Positions 42,519-51,469 of a stretch of 64,000 nt of DNA are shown here, piece by piece. The position numbers and the translations under genes are program-made. The stretch is from NCBI RefSeq assembly GCF_004022465.1, contig NZ_SAVA01000005.1:1-64000 (forward strand), given 5' to 3'. Position 1 is the stretch's first letter, and each line of letters opens with the position of its first letter. Under the pieces are notes generated by a model. That model had not been told where the DNA came from. It ran no database searches and worked only from the letters and a program-made list of their open reading frames with translations. Origin of the DNA: Rhodobacter huangdaonensis. Its GTDB lineage: Bacteria; Pseudomonadota; Alphaproteobacteria; Rhodobacterales; Rhodobacteraceae.

Positions 42519-44771
42519 TCAGGGGCTTTCCGACTGCGCTGCAGCGACGAGGGCCTGACCAAGTGCCAGCCCGCCGTCATTCGCCGGCACCCGCCGGTGG
42601 GTCAGCACAGGCAATCCGGCCAGCGCGGCGCAGGTCAGCTCGTGCAGCAGCGCGTTCTGGAACACCCCGCCCGACAGCGCCACCGCCCGCGCCCCTCCGG
42701 CCTCGACCAGTGCCCGCGCCGGGGTAGCAAAGGCCTCGGCAACCCAGTGGTGGAAGGCAAGCGCGAGAGCGCCCGGATCGGCACCGCCCAGTTGCGCCGC
42801 CCTCAGCTCCCGCAGCAAAGCTGGGGGCGCGAGCGCGCCGCCCCGCGGGGCGGGGGCGCCGAAGCGGGGCTTCGGCGCCCCCGCCCGCCCGGCCCGTCGT
42901 GCCAGCACTTCCAGCCGCATCGCCGCCTCGCCTTCGTAGCTTTGCCGCATCGGGCAGATCCCGAGACAAGCCGCGACCGCATCGAAAAGCCGCCCCGCGC
43001 TTGACGAGAGCGGCGCGTTGATCCCCTTCGCCGCCGCCTGCCGGGCGAGATCGCGTGGGGCGTCCGGAAAGAGCGCATCGGCCCAGTCCGAAAGCCCCGC
43101 CGCATCAAGCCGCACCAGCGCATTGCGCCAGGGCTCGATCTGCGCGCGGTCGCCGCCGATCAGCGGTGCGGGTTCCAGCCAGACCCGCCGCTCAACCCCC
43201 GCGTAATCGCCAAGCAGGATCTCGCCGCCCCAGACCGTGCCATCGGGCCCGAGGCCGAGCCCGTCGAGCACGATCCCCGCCACAGGCCCGCCCTCGCGCG
43301 GCCAGAGGTTCTCGCCCAGGCACGCGGCCAGATGCGCATGATGGTGCTGCACCGCGACAAGCCGCAGCCCCTCGGCCGCGGCCCGCGCCTGCCCGTGGCG
43401 TGTCGCGCGGAAATCGGGGTGCAGATCGGTCGCCACCACGGCCGGGTGATGATCGAAGAGCACGGCATAATCGGCGTCAGCCTGCTGGAACGCCTCCCAG
43501 GTCAGCGCCTCGTCCAGCTCGCCCAGATGATGGCCAAGCAGCGCCTGCCCGTTCTTGATCAGACAGATCGCCGCCTTCATCTGCCCGCCATAGGCGACGA
43601 CCGGCGGCGCGTCCGCGAAGCCCGGCGGCAGCTGCAGCGTGCCCGGCACATGCCCCCGCGCGCGGCGCAGCACCATCGGCGGATCGGCCCGCACCACGCT
43701 GTCATCCAGCCGCCGCGCGATCTCGCGGTCATGCATCAGGAAGCCGTCGGCAAAGGCCGCAAGCTTCTCGCGCGCCTCGGCGTTGCCGATCACCTGCGGC
43801 TCGCCCGAGAGATTGCCCGAGGTCATCACCAGCACGCCGCCGAAGGCATCGAGCAGAAGGTGATGCAGCGGCGTATAGGGCAGCATCACGCCCAGACTGT
43901 CGATCCCCGGCGCCACGACCTCGGGGAGCGTGCCGCGCGCGGGCATCAGCACGACCGGGGCCGCGGCGTCGCGCAGCGCCGCCACCGCGGCGTCCGAAAC
44001 CTCGACGATCGCCGCCAGATCCGCCTCCCGCGCCATCAGCGCGAAGGGTTTTCCCGGCCGGTGCTTGCGCGCACGCAGGGCCGCCACCGCCCCGGCATTG
44101 GTCGCATCGCAGGCGAGGTGAAAGCCCCCGAGCCCCTTCACCGCGACGATGCCCCCGGCCTTCAGCCGCGCCACAGCCAAGGCAATCGCATCGCCCGCAA
44201 CCTCGCCGCCGCCCTCCTCATACCACAGCCGCGGCCCGCAGTTGGGGCAGGCGATCGGCTGGGCGTGAAAGCGGCGATCGGCCGGGTTGCGATACTCCGC
44301 GCCACAGTCCGGGCACATCGCGAAAGGCGCCATCGTCGTGCGCGCCCGGTCATAGGGCAGCCCCTTCAGGATGGTGAAGCGCGGCCCGCAATGGGTGCAA
44401 TTGGTGAAGGCATAGCCGCGCCGTCGCCCGTGCCCACGGATCTCCTCGAGGCAGGCCGGACAGGTCGCGGCGTCGGGCGTCACCCGGGTCTCGGCCCCCG
44501 CGCCTCGCGACGCGGTGATCTCGAACCCCTCGGGCGGAGCGTCAAAGGTATAGGCCGAGACCTCGACCGCATCGACCCGCGCCAAGGGGGGCGCCCCGGC
44601 CCGGATCGCCGCGGCGAGATCGCCGATCTCGCCCGCCACCCGCACCAGCACCCCCTCGGGATCGTTCAGCACATGGCCGCAAAGCCCCCGCGCATGGGCG
44701 AGCTGCCAGATGAAGGGGCGAAACCCCACCCCCTGCACCTGGCCGCGCACCCGGATCTGAACGCCATCCAT
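42519..44771 (-). CDS. hypF: Carbamoyltransferase HypF
   Basis: A 750-residue enzyme that makes the carbamoyl-adenylate used for cyanide ligands. Order: acylphosphatase domain (1-90, QVQGVGFRPFIWQ), two C4 zinc fingers (CPACLEE... TNCTHC and CPDCGAEY... CPNC), the YrdC-like domain (GGIVAVKGLGGFHLACDA), and the Kae1-like domain with the metal motif VQHHHAHLAACLGE. The start MDGVQIRVRG at 44771 was chosen by homology; its ribosome site AGGGAAG lies directly behind a repeat element. It lies between hupV and hupS. Confidence 0.96.
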   Translation of the reverse strand: MDGVQIRVRGQVQGVGFRPFIWQLAHARGLCGHVLNDPEGVLVRVAGEIGDLAAAIRAGAPPLARVDAVEVSAYTFDAPPEGFEITASRGAGAETRVTPDAATCPACLEEIRGHGRRRGYAFTNCTHCGPRFTILKGLPYDRARTTMAPFAMCPDCGAEYRNPADRRFHAQPIACPNCGPRLWYEEGGGEVAGDAIALAVARLKAGGIVAVKGLGGFHLACDATNAGAVAALRARKHRPGKPFALMAREADLAAIVEVSDAAVAALRDAAAPVVLMPARGTLPEVVAPGIDSLGVMLPYTPLHHLLLDAFGGVLVMTSGNLSGEPQVIGNAEAREKLAAFADGFLMHDREIARRLDDSVVRADPPMVLRRARGHVPGTLQLPPGFADAPPVVAYGGQMKAAICLIKNGQALLGHHLGELDEALTWEAFQQADADYAVLFDHHPAVVATDLHPDFRATRHGQARAAAEGLRLVAVQHHHAHLAACLGENLWPREGGPVAGIVLDGLGLGPDGTVWGGEILLGDYAGVERRVWLEPAPLIGGDRAQIEPWRNALVRLDAAGLSDWADALFPDAPRDLARQAAAKGINAPLSSSAGRLFDAVAACLGICPMRQSYEGEAAMRLEVLARRAGRAGAPKPRFGAPAPRGGALAPPALLRELRAAQLGGADPGALALAFHHWVAEAFATPARALVEAGGARAVALSGGVFQNALLHELTCAALAGLPVLTHRRVPANDGGLALGQALVAAAQSESP

Positions 44772-44790
44772 CCCGCTTCCCTTTTTCTTG

Positions 44791-44828
44791 GGAAAAATAC
44801 TCCGGGGGTCCGGGGGCAGCGCCCCCGG
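44791..44828 (-). repeat. Copy E of the GGGGGC intergenic repeat
   Basis: On the minus strand, 18 bases behind the hupV stop: CCGGGGGC-GCT-GCCCCCGG (44828-44810), then ACCCCCGGAGTATTTTTCCC. The T-rich end and the following AAGAAAAAGGGAAG form the translation start region of hypF. Confidence 0.75.
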
Positions 44829-44845
44829 GGCTCCCTCGCCGCGCC

Positions 44846-46282
44846 TCAATGCACCGTGCAGACCATGCACGGATCGAACGATCGCACCACATGCTGCACC
44901 GCAACCGGGGTGTCCTCGCCCGCCGCCACCGGCGCCCCGACAAGTGCGGCCTCCAGAGGCCCCGGCACGCCAGCCCCGTCGCGGGGCGAAAAGTTCCAGG
45001 TCGTCGGCGCGATGATCTGGTAAGACGCGATCCGCCCGCCCTCGATCCGCAGCCAATGGCCAAGCGCGCCGCGTGCTGCCTCGACCAGCCCGGCGCCCTG
45101 CCCGACCTCGGAGATCTTCCCTTGCGTGATGAAACGCGCCCCGGGGTCGATGCCGCGGGCCAGATCCTCCATCACCAGCTGCGTGCGCGCAAGCTCCAGA
45201 AGCCGCGCCGCCACCCGCGCCAGCACCCCACCGCCGCCGGCCGCCAGCGCGCGCGCAAGCGGGTGGCCATCGACCACCTGCCGGGCGAGCGCACCGACCT
45301 CGGCCGGCGCCCCCGCCAGCCGCGGCGCCTTGCACCAGCTGTAGGCGCCCGGGCGCATCGCCTCGTCGGGCCGGGTCTCGGCGGCGAAGGGATGCGCGGT
45401 CTCGCCAAGCATCCAGGCGTGGCTCAGATCCTCGGCAATCGCCGCCTCCGCCACCGGCTGCACGGCCCCGTCCTGCCACAGGCCGGGGGCATAGATCCGC
45501 CTGTCTTCAAGCGGATAGGCGCCAAAGCTCAGGTAACGTCCGGCGCCGCGGCCAAGCCCGGCAAGGCCGGTGTCGGCGGCGATCTGCAAAAACAGTCCGA
45601 CGTCGCCGCGGCCCCAGCCGAGCAGGGCCTCGACCGTCTGAAGCGCCACAAAATCCTCGAGCGGGCCGCCGAAGACCACCTCCTCGAGGTAACGGCGAAA
45701 GGCGCGCAGGGTGATCTCGATGCGCAGCTTCTCGCGCGGGCCGGGCGCCCGGGTGACACCGCCGGGCTGGATCGCCAGCGTATGCGGCCATTTCCCCGCC
45801 ATCAGCCCGAGGATATGCATGAGGCTCGCCCGCGCCTCGATCGCCGCGCGCTGCGCGCCGCCCTCGATCGCGGTGAACCGCGCCACCGCGCGCGGGAACC
45901 AGCCCCGGCCGGCATAGGCCGGGCGGGTGAAATCGGGCATGAAGAACAGGTTGAAATGCAGCAGGTGGTCCGAGACGTTCTCGACCGCATGGATCAGCGC
46001 CGCCATCGCTGCGCCCTGCGGCGTCGGCACCAGCCCCATCGCCGCGCCAAGCGCCCGCGCCGCCGCCGCCGACTGGCTGATCGAGCAGATGCCGCAGATC
46101 CGCGGCGCGATGGTCAGCGCGTCGCGCGGGTCCTTGCCGTCGAGCATCCGCTCGAAACCGCGATAAAGCGGTGCATTCACCTCGGCCGCGGCCACGGCGC
46201 CCTCGGCGATGTCGAGATGCACCTCGAGATCGCCCTCGACCCGGTTGAACGGTCCGACGACCAGCCGCGTCGGCCCGCTCAT
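44846..46282 (-). CDS. hupV: Regulatory (H2-sensing) hydrogenase large subunit HupV
   Basis: A 478-residue NiFe large subunit of the sensor type. Nickel motifs are RICGICSISQS near residue 62 and FDPCMVCTVH at the very end. There is no C-terminal extension after the last His, so no protease step is needed, a hallmark of regulatory hydrogenases. The SIS in place of the THA of HupL also fits this class. The start overlaps the hupU stop. With HupU it signals H2 to HupT. Confidence 0.96.
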   Translation of the reverse strand: MSGPTRLVVGPFNRVEGDLEVHLDIAEGAVAAAEVNAPLYRGFERMLDGKDPRDALTIAPRICGICSISQSAAAARALGAAMGLVPTPQGAAMAALIHAVENVSDHLLHFNLFFMPDFTRPAYAGRGWFPRAVARFTAIEGGAQRAAIEARASLMHILGLMAGKWPHTLAIQPGGVTRAPGPREKLRIEITLRAFRRYLEEVVFGGPLEDFVALQTVEALLGWGRGDVGLFLQIAADTGLAGLGRGAGRYLSFGAYPLEDRRIYAPGLWQDGAVQPVAEAAIAEDLSHAWMLGETAHPFAAETRPDEAMRPGAYSWCKAPRLAGAPAEVGALARQVVDGHPLARALAAGGGGVLARVAARLLELARTQLVMEDLARGIDPGARFITQGKISEVGQGAGLVEAARGALGHWLRIEGGRIASYQIIAPTTWNFSPRDGAGVPGPLEAALVGAPVAAGEDTPVAVQHVVRSFDPCMVCTVH

Positions 46283-47277
46283 CGCCGGCCCTTCGGCTTG
46301 CGCAGCGTGGGCGGGGTCTCGATCCGGTCGGCGGTGGCGTTGGTGGCGATCCGCGCCGGCGTCGCGGCCTTGCTGAGCGAGGCGAGCGCCATGAACCAGG
46401 CCTTCGGCATGTCGGTCGGCAGCCCGACCGGAATGCCCGCGATCTTCGGCGTCTCGCCGAAGGCGTGGCGCGGCTCCTCGAACTCGGGCGCGGTGCAGCT
46501 GATGCAGGGGTAATTGCCGCGCGTGCAGCTGCCCTCGCCGTTCCAGGGCCGGATGTTGCAATCGCCCACCGCCTGGGTGCCGATGCAGCCGAGGTTCTCC
46601 ATCATGCAGCCCATCTCTCCGGGCACGATCGCCGAGGCCTTGTATTCATAGAACTCGTTCTTCGGGCAGCCGTGATGCACGAGGTGCTGGGCATAGAAGA
46701 GCGGCCGGCCGAAGGCATCGAGATCGTCGGGCCCGAGCGTTCCCGCCGCCAGCATCAGCAGCGTCTCGGTCACCCAGCCCGGATGGGTCGGGCAGCCCGC
46801 GACATTGATGACGGGCAGGCCCGAGCGGGCACGGAACCCGGCCGGCAGCGCGCCGCCCGGATGGGCGCCGTCATAGTGCACGCCAACCGCATCGGAGGGG
46901 TTGCCGCCCGCCGTCGTCACCCCGCCATAGGCCGCGCAGGTGCCGACGGCGACGACGTTTTCCGCCATCGGCGCCAGGCTGCGCAGCCAGTCAAGCAGCG
47001 AGCGCCCGGTGCCCGACAGCATCTGGAACCGCCCGGTGCCGCGCGGCCCGCGCGCAATCGCCCCCTCGACGGCGAGGATATCAAGCGCCACCTCGCCCGC
47101 TTCGGCGGCCGCAAGGATCGCGCGCGCCTCGGCCCCGGTCTCGAGGCTCAGCCCCGGGTGCCACAGGAAGCGCAGCCCCGCCCCCGAGAGCGTGTCGAAG
47201 AGGTTCGGATCTTCTGCGCACAGAAGCGACATCGTGCAGCCGCCGCAGCCGGCCGCCTGCAACCACAGGATGTTCAT
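46279..47277 (-). CDS. hupU: Regulatory (H2-sensing) hydrogenase small subunit HupU
   Basis: A 332-residue small subunit starting directly at the first cluster motif, MNILWLQAAGCGGCTMSLLC, with no Tat signal, so it stays in the cytoplasm. Other cluster cysteines are in GTCAAYGGV, NVAGCPTHPG, and around HHGCPKNEFYEY, GCMMENLGCIG and NYPCISCTAPEFE. The positively charged C-terminal tail (about 50 residues) is a place for contact with HupT. The start overlaps the hupT stop. Confidence 0.96.
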   Translation of the reverse strand: MNILWLQAAGCGGCTMSLLCAEDPNLFDTLSGAGLRFLWHPGLSLETGAEARAILAAAEAGEVALDILAVEGAIARGPRGTGRFQMLSGTGRSLLDWLRSLAPMAENVVAVGTCAAYGGVTTAGGNPSDAVGVHYDGAHPGGALPAGFRARSGLPVINVAGCPTHPGWVTETLLMLAAGTLGPDDLDAFGRPLFYAQHLVHHGCPKNEFYEYKASAIVPGEMGCMMENLGCIGTQAVGDCNIRPWNGEGSCTRGNYPCISCTAPEFEEPRHAFGETPKIAGIPVGLPTDMPKAWFMALASLSKAATPARIATNATADRIETPPTLRKPKGRR

Positions 47278-48683
47278 ACGCTCTCCCCCGTCGCAAGCGG
47301 CAGATCGAAGCTGAAGCAGGCGCCGCCAAGCGCGCTGCCGCTCGGGCACAGCCGCAGCCGGCCGCCGTGCTCCTCGACGATCTTGTTGCTGATCGACAGG
47401 CCAAGCCCGGTGCCGCGGCCGACCGGCTTCGTGGTGAAGAACGGGTCGAACACCGCCTGCGCCAGATCCTCGGGCACGCCCGGGCCGCTGTCGGCGACCG
47501 AGAGCACGCCGCGATCGCCCGCGACGCGCGCCGAGATCTCGATCGCGCCCTCGGTTCGGCCCTCGAGCGCGTCGATCGCGTTTTGCACAAGGTTCATCGC
47601 CACCTGCTGGATATGCCCGGGCCGGCCCTTCACCTTCAGCACGGGCAGGCCGGTGAAGCGCACCTCGGCCATGGTCTTCGAGCCGCGCCGCACCCAGGTG
47701 GCGGCGATCCGTGCGGTCTCGACCAGATCGAACTCGACCATCTCGCCCGAGCCCTCGGCCGAGAGCCGGCGCAGATCCTCGACGATGTCGCGCACCCGCT
47801 CGGCGCCGTCGCGCGCGCCGCGCACCGCGTCGCGCAGGTTGCGCACCTCGCGGTCAAGCTTCAGCTCCTCGCGCAGCGCCATCAGCCGCTCGCGGCTCGC
47901 GCCCTGCGCCACCTGCTCGAAATAGGCCTCGAACTTGCCGGCATAGCGTTCGAGCGCATGGGCATTGGCGTAGACGAAGGAGATCGGGTTGTTCAGCTCG
48001 TGTGCCACCCCCGCCAGCAGCCGGCCGAGCGAGGCGAGCTTTTCGTTGCGCACAAGCTGCGCCTGCGCCGCCTTCAGCTCCTCGTGGCCGCGCGCGAGCG
48101 CCGAATAGGCCTGCCGCAGCTCGCCCAGCGGCCGGCCGGTCAGCACATAGCCCACCACCCGCTGCCGCTCGTCAAGCCGCGGGCTGACCGACAGTTCCAG
48201 CGGCGCCGGGCCCGTCGGACCGCGCAGCGCACCCTCGAGCGTCACCGGCCGGCGGCTGTTTGCGGCCTCGGCCAGCGCCGCATCAAGCGCCGCCATCGTC
48301 TCCGGCTCGACCATCTCGGCAAGCGGCCGCCCGTGCCAGTCGGCGGCCCCGCGCCCGGTCAGCGTGCCGACCGAGGCCGAGGTCTCCACCACCTCGCCCG
48401 CGCGCGAGACGACGATCAGCGCATCCGACACGCTGGCGAGGATCGAGCCGAGGAACGAGCGCATGTCCTCGAGCGCGTGGTTCTGCCGCTCGAGCCGCTC
48501 CTGATAGTCGACGAGATCGGCATAGGTGCGATCGACGGCGGAGAGCACGTCCATCCAGACCTCGTCGCCCGCCGCCCGCGCCATCTCGTCAAGGCCGGGC
48601 GCGCCCGGAACCCCGCGGGGCAGGGTCGGCTCGGCGGGCCCGGGGGCCCCTATCTGCGCGCGATGTGCCATGGCCGCGAGCAT
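47274..48683 (-). CDS. hupT: Sensor histidine kinase HupT
   Basis: A soluble 469-residue kinase that phosphorylates HupR when H2 is absent. Order: N-terminal helix, PAS domain (SFLGSILASVSDALIVVSRA onwards), H-box AGVAHELNNPISFVYANAH with the phosphorylated His, and ATPase with N-box QVAMNLVQNAIDALEG, VADSGPGVPED, DPFFTTKPVGRGTGLGLSIS. No membrane segment, consistent with a complex with HupUV. The ATG at 48683 was preferred for a GAGG upstream; ATG at 48671 is also possible. Confidence 0.94.
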   Translation of the reverse strand: MLAAMAHRAQIGAPGPAEPTLPRGVPGAPGLDEMARAAGDEVWMDVLSAVDRTYADLVDYQERLERQNHALEDMRSFLGSILASVSDALIVVSRAGEVVETSASVGTLTGRGAADWHGRPLAEMVEPETMAALDAALAEAANSRRPVTLEGALRGPTGPAPLELSVSPRLDERQRVVGYVLTGRPLGELRQAYSALARGHEELKAAQAQLVRNEKLASLGRLLAGVAHELNNPISFVYANAHALERYAGKFEAYFEQVAQGASRERLMALREELKLDREVRNLRDAVRGARDGAERVRDIVEDLRRLSAEGSGEMVEFDLVETARIAATWVRRGSKTMAEVRFTGLPVLKVKGRPGHIQQVAMNLVQNAIDALEGRTEGAIEISARVAGDRGVLSVADSGPGVPEDLAQAVFDPFFTTKPVGRGTGLGLSISNKIVEEHGGRLRLCPSGSALGGACFSFDLPLATGESV

Positions 48684-48794
48684 ATCCGCATGCACCTCGC
48701 GCGCAAGCCCCGGCGCTGACGCTGCGTCGTTATGGACGCCGCGCCCGGTCCTGCCCCAGCATCGGGCCGGGAGGCCTTGTCTGGGGAGGAGACA

Positions 48795-50438
48795 ATGCAG
48801 GAGACACCCGAGGTGATCGTCGTCGGCGCCGGCCTTGCGGGCCTGGTTGCAGCCTGCGAGCTGCTCGACCGCGGCCGGCGCGTGACGATCCTCGAGCAGG
48901 AGCCGCGGGCAAGCCTCGGCGGGCAGGCGTTCTGGTCGCTCGGCGGGCTGTTCATGGTCGACACACCCGAGCAGCGCCGGATGCGGATCCGCGACAGCGC
49001 CGAGCTGGCGCTCTCCGACTGGCTCGGCTCGGCGGGCTTCGACCGCACCGAGGATGCCTGGCCGCGCCGCTGGGCCGAGGCCTATCTCGCCTTCGCCGCG
49101 GGCGAGATGCGGGCCTGGCTGCATGGGCTCGGGATGCGCTGGTTCCCGGTCGTGGGCTGGGCCGAGCGCGGCGGCGGGCTGGCGGACGGGCATGGCAATT
49201 CGGTGCCGCGCTTCCACGTCACCTGGGGCACCGGGCCCGGGGTGCTGGCCCCCTTCGTCGCCCGCGTCCGCGCGGCCGAGGCCGAAGGGCGGCTCAGGCT
49301 GCGCTTTCGCCACCGCGTCACCGCGCTTTGCGGCGGCCCCGCGGGCATCACCGGGGTCGAGGGCGAGATCCTTGCCGAAGATGCCGCGGGGCGCGGCATG
49401 GAAAGCACGCGGCAGATCACCGGCCATTTCGAGATCGCCGCCGAGGCGGTGATCGTGGCGAGCGGCGGCATCGGCGGCAACGCCGACCTGGTGCGGCAGA
49501 ACTGGCCGGTCGAGCGGCTCGGCCCGCCGCCCGAAAGCATGGTCTGCGGCGTGCCCGCCCATGTCGACGGGCTGATGATCGGCCATGCCGAGCGCGCCGG
49601 CGCCCGGGTCATCAACAACGACCGGATGTGGCATTACACCGAGGGCATCCGGAACTGGGATCCGATCTGGCCGAACCACGGCATCCGGATTCTGCCCGGC
49701 CCCTCCTCGCTGTGGTTCGACGCCGAGGGCAACCGCCTGCCCGCGCCCTGCCTGCCGGGCTTCGACAGCCTCGGCACGCTCGCCCATCTGTGCCGCACCG
49801 GCCAGCCGCATTCGTGGTTCGTCACCACCCAGGCGATCGCGAAGAAGGAATTCGCGCTCTCGGGGTCGGAGCAGAACCCCGACCTGACGGGCAAGGACAT
49901 CGCGCTTCTGCTGCGCAGCCGGCTTGGCCGGGCCGCGGCGCCGCCGCTCGAGGCGTTCATGCGGCACGGCGAGGATTTCGTCGTTGCCCGCGGGCTTGAG
50001 GAACTGGTGGCCGGGATGAACCGGATCGGCGCGCGGCCGATCGCGGCCGATCATCTGCGCGCGCAGATCGAGGCGCGCGACCGCGAGCTGGCAAACCCCT
50101 TCGCCAAGGACGTGCAGATCACCGCCCTGCGCGGCGCGCGGGCCTATCTCGGCGACCGGCTGATGCGCACGGCGCGGCCGCACCGGATCCTCGACCCGAA
50201 GGCCGGACCGCTGATCGCGGTGCGGCTGCACGTTCTGACCCGCAAGACGCTGGGGGGCATCGAGACCGACCTGACCGGGCAGGCGCTTGGCGCGGACGGA
50301 CAGCCGATCCCGGGCCTTTTCGCCTGCGGCGAGGCGGCGGGGTTCGGCGGCGGCGGCTATCACGGCTATAACGCGCTCGAGGGCACGTTTCTGGGCGGCT
50401 GCCTGTTCTCGGGCCGCGCCGCGGGGCGGGCGGCATGA
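48795..50438 (+). CDS. FAD-binding dehydrogenase (fumarate reductase/3-ketosteroid dehydrogenase-like)
   Basis: A 547-residue flavoprotein of the FrdA/KstD superfamily. The FAD fold is EVIVVGAGLAGLVAACELLDRG (residues 6-27) with SLGGQAFWSLGG; the C-terminal segment LFACGEAAGFGGGGYHGYNALEGTFLGGCLFSGRAAG closes around the flavin. The substrate is unknown. The ATG at 48795 has GGGAGGA at the right distance. It diverges from hupT and overlaps the next gene by four bases. Confidence 0.85.
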   Translation: MQETPEVIVVGAGLAGLVAACELLDRGRRVTILEQEPRASLGGQAFWSLGGLFMVDTPEQRRMRIRDSAELALSDWLGSAGFDRTEDAWPRRWAEAYLAFAAGEMRAWLHGLGMRWFPVVGWAERGGGLADGHGNSVPRFHVTWGTGPGVLAPFVARVRAAEAEGRLRLRFRHRVTALCGGPAGITGVEGEILAEDAAGRGMESTRQITGHFEIAAEAVIVASGGIGGNADLVRQNWPVERLGPPPESMVCGVPAHVDGLMIGHAERAGARVINNDRMWHYTEGIRNWDPIWPNHGIRILPGPSSLWFDAEGNRLPAPCLPGFDSLGTLAHLCRTGQPHSWFVTTQAIAKKEFALSGSEQNPDLTGKDIALLLRSRLGRAAAPPLEAFMRHGEDFVVARGLEELVAGMNRIGARPIAADHLRAQIEARDRELANPFAKDVQITALRGARAYLGDRLMRTARPHRILDPKAGPLIAVRLHVLTRKTLGGIETDLTGQALGADGQPIPGLFACGEAAGFGGGGYHGYNALEGTFLGGCLFSGRAAGRAA

Positions 50439-51433
50439 GGATCGGCGTCTTCGGCGCGGGGGCGGTGGGCGGCTATGTCGGTGGCTGTCTTGCGGCCTCC
50501 GGCGCCGAGGTGGTGCTTGTCGGCCGCGCGCCGCGGATGGCGGCGCTGCGCCGCGACGGGCTGTGGCTGACCGACCTCGACGGCCGCGACAGCCGCACCC
50601 GCGCCTTTGTCGCAAGCGATGATCCGCGGGCGCTGGCCGGCTGCACGCTGATCCTGGTGGCGGTGAAATCCGCCGCGACCGGCGAGGCCTCCCGCACCCT
50701 CGCGCCGGTGCTGGCGCCGGGCAGCACGGTGCTGAGCCTGCAAAACGGGCTGCGCAATGCCGCCCGGCTGGCCTGGACCCTGCCCCGGGTCGAGGTGCTT
50801 GCGGGCATGGTGCCCTTCAACCTCGTCACCGGCCCGGACGGGCGCCACCACCGCGCCACCTCGGGCCGGATCGCCGCCGACATCCGCGCCGCGCGCTTCG
50901 CCCCGGTCTTCGCCCGGGCCGGGCTGCCGCTCGATCTGCGCACCGACATGGAGGCGGTGCTCTGGGGCAAGCTTTTGCTCAACCTCAACAATGCGGTCAA
51001 CGCGCTGTCCGGCCTGCCGTTGCGCGCCGAACTCGCGCAGCGCGACTACCGCCGGGCGCTGGCGCTCGCCCAGACCGAGGCGCTTGCGCTGCTGCGCGCC
51101 GAAGGGCGGGTGCGCCCGGCGCAGCTGACGCCGCTGCCGCCCGGATTGCTGCCGCGGCTGCTGGCACTGCCCGACCCGCTGTTTCGCCGCCTCGCCGGGG
51201 CGATGCTGCGCATCGACCCGACGGCGCGCTCGTCGATGGCCGACGATCTCGATGCCGGCCGGGCGTCCGAGATCGACTGGATCAACGGCGAGGTGGTGGC
51301 GCTGGCCGGCCGGCTGGACCGGCAGGCGCCGGTGAATGCGCGGCTGTGCGCACTGATCCGTGCCGGACACCGCCCGATCGCGGCTGCCGCACTGCTGGCA
51401 GAGCTGCGCAACGCGGCAGCCGCGCGCCCCTGA
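50435..51433 (+). CDS. 2-dehydropantoate 2-reductase (PanE/ApbA family)
   Basis: A 332-residue ketopantoate-reductase-fold protein. The NADP motif RIGVFGAGAVGGYVGGCLAASG lies at the N-terminus; the hinge KLLLNLNNAVNALSG carries the conserved Lys and Asn, and SSMADDLDAGRASEIDWINGEVVALA is the family C-terminal signature. It may reduce ketopantoate in CoA synthesis or another 2-keto acid. The ATGA overlap with the FAD dehydrogenase suggests joint use in an unknown pathway. Confidence 0.87.
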   Translation: MRIGVFGAGAVGGYVGGCLAASGAEVVLVGRAPRMAALRRDGLWLTDLDGRDSRTRAFVASDDPRALAGCTLILVAVKSAATGEASRTLAPVLAPGSTVLSLQNGLRNAARLAWTLPRVEVLAGMVPFNLVTGPDGRHHRATSGRIAADIRAARFAPVFARAGLPLDLRTDMEAVLWGKLLLNLNNAVNALSGLPLRAELAQRDYRRALALAQTEALALLRAEGRVRPAQLTPLPPGLLPRLLALPDPLFRRLAGAMLRIDPTARSSMADDLDAGRASEIDWINGEVVALAGRLDRQAPVNARLCALIRAGHRPIAAAALLAELRNAAAARP

Positions 51434-51469
51434 GGAAGCCGCCGGCGCCCCCCCTGTCCCGGACCCGGC

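Noticed and set aside
48684..50615. A hupT frame extended to over 1100 codons
   Set aside because: The upstream part is antisense to the FAD dehydrogenase gene and lacks any recognisable domain.
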